Source: Phycisphaerales bacterium
Lineage (GTDB): Bacteria > Planctomycetota > Phycisphaerae > Sedimentisphaerales > Anaerobacaceae
DNA: 64,000 nucleotides
NCBI GenBank assembly: GCA_003170415.1
Contig: PMZJ01000025.1
Span: 17,642 to 81,641, forward strand
Direction of reading: 5' to 3'
Shown here: positions 62,201-64,000 of the stretch, in pieces
Layout of the letters: every line of letters begins with the position of its first letter
Position numbering within the stretch: the first letter of the stretch is position 1
Translations under genes and position numbers: made by a program
The notes under the pieces: model-generated
Database searches by the model: none
Told to the model about the DNA's origin: nothing
The model's input: the letters and a program-made list of their open reading frames with translations, nothing else

Positions 62201-63066
62201 GTCATCCCGCCATACATATACATCGCCCGTACCGCGTGCCCGACCGCCTCATTCTGGTCAACGGGCTTTTTATTCGCCTGGTTGTATTCGCCGCCGCCAG
62301 GTCCGCGCACGTCCAAAAAGAACTTCGCCAGATTCAAATACTTCTCGTTGCCTGTCACCCTGTACAGCTTGACCAGCCCCATTTCGACTTCCTGGTGTCC
62401 CGGCCATTTGTGCAGCTTGTTTGGCCCGAAAGTCCTGTCTAACATATCCGCATTTTTTATTGCGATGTCGAGCAGGTTGTGTTTTCCCGTGGCGAGATAA
62501 TGCGCCGCTGCTGCTTCATACAGGTGCCCCACATTGTAAAGCTCATGGCTTCCGTCTAATTTCGACCATCGTTCCTTGCCATACCAGCTTTCTAACCTTT
62601 TGGTATTTGTAGTTCTTGCCGTGTATAAATAGCCGTCTTTCTCCTGCGCCGCGGCAATTTTGGCAATCACTTCATCGAGATATTTCTCCATGTTCGGGTC
62701 GGGATACGCACTTAGCGAATAAGATGCCGCCTCGATACTCTTATAAACGTCCGAATCATCGAATGGATATTGGCCCTGGAATTGCCCCTCTACAAGACCG
62801 CCCGCGACACAGAAGTTATTAATCCGCCCCGACTTTTCGCACATCTTTAGAATATGCGGTATCGTTACCTTGCGGTTCGTTTCAATCTTTGGCTTCCAGA
62901 ACTTGTCCGTCAAGCTAACATCCGTCAGCGGAACCGCCTCAATTGGGTAATCTTTCTTCAGCTTAACTAATTTGCCTCGCGATGTTCCCGTTTGACATCC
63001 GCCGGCTGTCAGTCCAAGAGCAATTGTGAGAATCGTCAGAATCGCGGTTATGCGTATCCCGTTCAT
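59233..63066 (-). CDS. GH127-GH51 fusion lipoprotein (arabinofuranosidase)
   Basis: The protein has 1277 residues. The lipobox ends at Cys24 (LTAGGC). Residues about 40-640 are a GH127 beta-L-arabinofuranosidase-type barrel with the Cys-rich metal site (AYCETCAAIGSAMW; WFGCACCPPNIARF). From about 645 follows a GH51 alpha-L-arabinofuranosidase-like domain (YIYGQFIEHLGRCIYGGIW), with acid/base Glu in WWAVGNEMYGDW and nucleophile Glu in RIAMDEWNYWYG. Ordinarily these are separate enzymes. AAAGGAGG supports the ATG at 63066. It probably trims arabinose from plant or algal polysaccharides outside the cell. Confidence 0.9.
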   Translation of the reverse strand: MNGIRITAILTILTIALGLTAGGCQTGTSRGKLVKLKKDYPIEAVPLTDVSLTDKFWKPKIETNRKVTIPHILKMCEKSGRINNFCVAGGLVEGQFQGQYPFDDSDVYKSIEAASYSLSAYPDPNMEKYLDEVIAKIAAAQEKDGYLYTARTTNTKRLESWYGKERWSKLDGSHELYNVGHLYEAAAAHYLATGKHNLLDIAIKNADMLDRTFGPNKLHKWPGHQEVEMGLVKLYRVTGNEKYLNLAKFFLDVRGPGGGEYNQANKKPVDQNEAVGHAVRAMYMYGGMTDIAALTGDERYTEAVKRLWDNVVGKKMYITGGLGATSNGEAFSKDYELPNATAYCETCAAIGSAMWNYRMFRLTGEAKYLDVFERTLYNGLISGVSLSGDKFFYVNPLESSGQNKREPWFGCACCPPNIARFIASLPGYVFAKTNDTIYVNLFAASETTIKLKNNIVRIKQETWYPWDGAVKITVEPAWTSKFVVAVRIPGWAQGRPVPSDLYQYIDSNVSPIEFKLNGQVIQPNIKNGFAFLDRQWQKRDVIEMEMPMPARYVVANPNVAADANKMAIEEGPIVFCAEWPGNDANILSLSLVDSVPLWTDAIKDLLGGIAIVHAKAISPDGSRHDLTMIPYYAWANRGQGPMAVWLGKPTEEMLTRIEIDAGKTKEPISKYIYGQFIEHLGRCIYGGIWAEMLEDRKFLYPIKDEYNPWGTDKAPQWSAGNYKYLKASPWKVIGPAGTVTMDTNNPYVGSHTPVIHLTGDGNEAGISQDGLAIVKDKGYTGRIILAGDKLAGPIIVRIVPDKGDTINIDVGKISLEFKPYLLAFTASESSDNVRIEIVGKGKGTFRIGTLSLMPADNIKGWRSDVVALLKELDSPIYRWPGGNFVSGYNWRDGIGERDKRPPRKNPAWKGIEHNDVGIHEYMELMELIGAEPYVAINTGRGTIDEAAAEVEYFNGSADTPMGKLRAQNGHPEPYKVKWWAVGNEMYGDWQAGHIPLAEYVKKHNQVAEAMRKVDPNAKLVGVGNVGKWSETMLKVCSDNMNLLSEHIYCKEIKDVTRHTKQLANEIKRVADAHRKYRRDVNELAGKDIRIAMDEWNYWYGNYIYGELGTQYYLKDALGVATALHEYFRNSDIYFMANYAQTVNVIGAIKTSRTASTLDTTGVTLKLYRQHFGQIPVEVTGSNIAPLDVVAALKNDRKAITIAVVNPTDKQRELPIELKGVKVADIGKVWVITGTDPLAHNEPGKEPKVMIEEKTAEGLSNKLKVPALSVSIYEFAIE

Positions 63067-63163
63067 AATACCTCCTTTGCAATTAGTTTTTCGAAACAAA
63101 TTATGTAATATTGAAAGCAGATTATAAGGCGTGCTTACCCGAAGTGCAATTCGACAATTATCA

Positions 63164-63196
63164 CCCTGCCCCCGCGTTTGTCAGGCAGGGGCAGGG
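63164..63196. terminator. Perfect 9-bp hairpin between leuB and the arabinosidase gene
   Basis: CCCTGCCCC (63164-63172) pairs perfectly with GGGGCAGGG (63188-63196). A T-run follows on the plus side only, after 8 nt. It may end the leuB transcript or be bidirectional; the minus side lacks a T-run. Confidence 0.5.
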
Positions 63197-63213
63197 CGAT
63201 AATCTTTTTTATG

Positions 63214-64000
63214 TTATCCAAGTTGTGTTGCAACTAAGTCGCCGACCTGTTGTGTGTTGTAGCCCATTTTGCCTGCGGCCATCGATTTCATCTTGTTGGC
63301 AGTGATGAATTTCACTGCGTCTTCGATAGCTGTCGCTGCTTTTTGCTCGCCTAAGGTTTCAAGCATCATTCCGCCCGCGCAAATCGCCGCCAGCGGGTTG
63401 ATTACGCCTTTGCCCGTGTATTTCGGTGCGCTTCCGCCTATCGGCTCGAACATACTGACGCCTTCCGGATTGATATTGCCGCCCGCGGCTATACCCATAC
63501 CGCCCTGAATCATCGCGCCTAAGTCGGTGATGATGTCGCCGAAGAGGTTGCCCGTAACAATCACGTCGAACCATTCCGGGTTTTTGACAAACCACATACA
63601 CGTTGCGTCAACGTGATAGTATTCGCGTTTGATGTCCGGGTATTCTTTTTGGCCCATCTCGTGGAATGCCCTTTCCCACAAATCATAAATGAATGTCAGG
63701 ACGTTTGTCTTGCCGCAAAGGGCTAAAGTGTTATTCTCGCCTTTGCCGCGTGCCTTCTTGCCGTTTTTCTTTACGTATTCGAACGCGTATTTGAGGCACC
63801 TGTCAACCTGGAAGCGTGAATAAACAGCCGACTGCACGGCGACCTCGTGCGGCGTTCCTTTCATCGTGATACCGCCCGTGCCGGTATATGCGTCGCCGGA
63901 ATTTTCCCGCACGACGACAAAATCAATCTGCTCGGGGCCTTTGCCCTTTATAGGCGTTTCGACGCCTGGATATAATCTCACGGGCCGCAGGTTGATATAC
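63214..64000 (-). CDS. leuB: 3-isopropylmalate dehydrogenase-like protein, N-terminus beyond window
   Basis: At least 255 residues plus YINLRP upstream to the edge; the frame stays open past 64000, so the GTG at 63981 is not a start. [57 protein letters not shown] and [20 protein letters not shown] are signatures of the isopropylmalate/isocitrate dehydrogenase family. The NAD-dependent leucine pathway enzyme is the best fit, but tartrate dehydrogenase-like relatives are close. The stop is at 63214. Confidence 0.88.
   Translation of the reverse strand, partial: YINLRPVRLYPGVETPIKGKGPEQIDFVVVRENSGDAYTGTGGITMKGTPHEVAVQSAVYSRFQVDRCLKYAFEYVKKNGKKARGKGENNTLALCGKTNVLTFIYDLWERAFHEMGQKEYPDIKREYYHVDATCMWFVKNPEWFDVIVTGNLFGDIITDLGAMIQGGMGIAAGGNINPEGVSMFEPIGGSAPKYTGKGVINPLAAICAGGMMLETLGEQKAATAIEDAVKFITANKMKSMAAGKMGYNTQQVGDLVATQLG

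Noticed and set aside
1..64000. CRISPR array, IS element or prophage
   Set aside because: No regularly spaced repeats with unique spacers, no transposase, integrase or phage structural genes were seen. The only integration hint is the broken tRNA-like element.

Overview
The window looks like a chromosomal segment of a Planctomycetota bacterium, most likely class Phycisphaerae. This is inferred from family content: a DUF1549/DUF1553 protein next to a DUF1501 protein, pseudopilin-like proteins with an H-(X9-10)-DG tail, dockerin-type repeats on a secreted protein, and GH127/GH51 arabinosidases. No rRNA, IS element, prophage or CRISPR array is visible.

The left 24 kb is a phosphate/polyphosphate island. 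It holds two pseudopilin-like genes, a PstS-like protein with dockerin-type repeats, the minus-strand set porin-pstS-pstC-pstA-pstB-phoU, the sensor/regulator pair phoR-phoB, a small C2H2 zinc-finger protein, ppk2, and a plus-strand operon: HD protein, guanylate-kinase-like protein, CHAD protein, chimeric HD protein, Ppx/GppA-HD protein, ppk1. Seven promoters in this island share one architecture. Each has (T/C)TAAC-like units repeated exactly every 11 bp, then 10 nt, then a -10-like hexamer. I read these as the PhoB boxes of this lineage. They tie the pseudopilins, the zinc finger and the polyphosphate operon to phosphate starvation.

From 24.3 to 36.6 kb lie a tRNA-Met-like 5' half, a possible 37-residue membrane peptide, a four-gene planctomycete operon (DUF1549/1553, DUF1501, PPC-domain, RidA-like), an isochorismatase-like hydrolase, trmB, a zinc-ribbon membrane protein, a nitronate monooxygenase-like enzyme and mtaB. 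From 36.6 to 46.6 kb there is a PilM-type operon, an M24 peptidase, a rhomboid protease, a DUF981 protein, a cupin and an HD hydrolase.

The right part has an AbiE-like two-gene module with palindromic operators, purC carrying an inserted dispersed repeat, a methyltransferase, and three TMTC-like membrane/TPR paralogues, two of which share an almost identical 0.4-kb block. An ECF sigma / anti-sigma-like / lipoprotein cassette sits between the second and third paralogues. A DUF6485 protein, a GH127-GH51 fusion lipoprotein and a leuB cut by the window edge close the window. Heptanucleotide tandem repeats recur between and inside genes.
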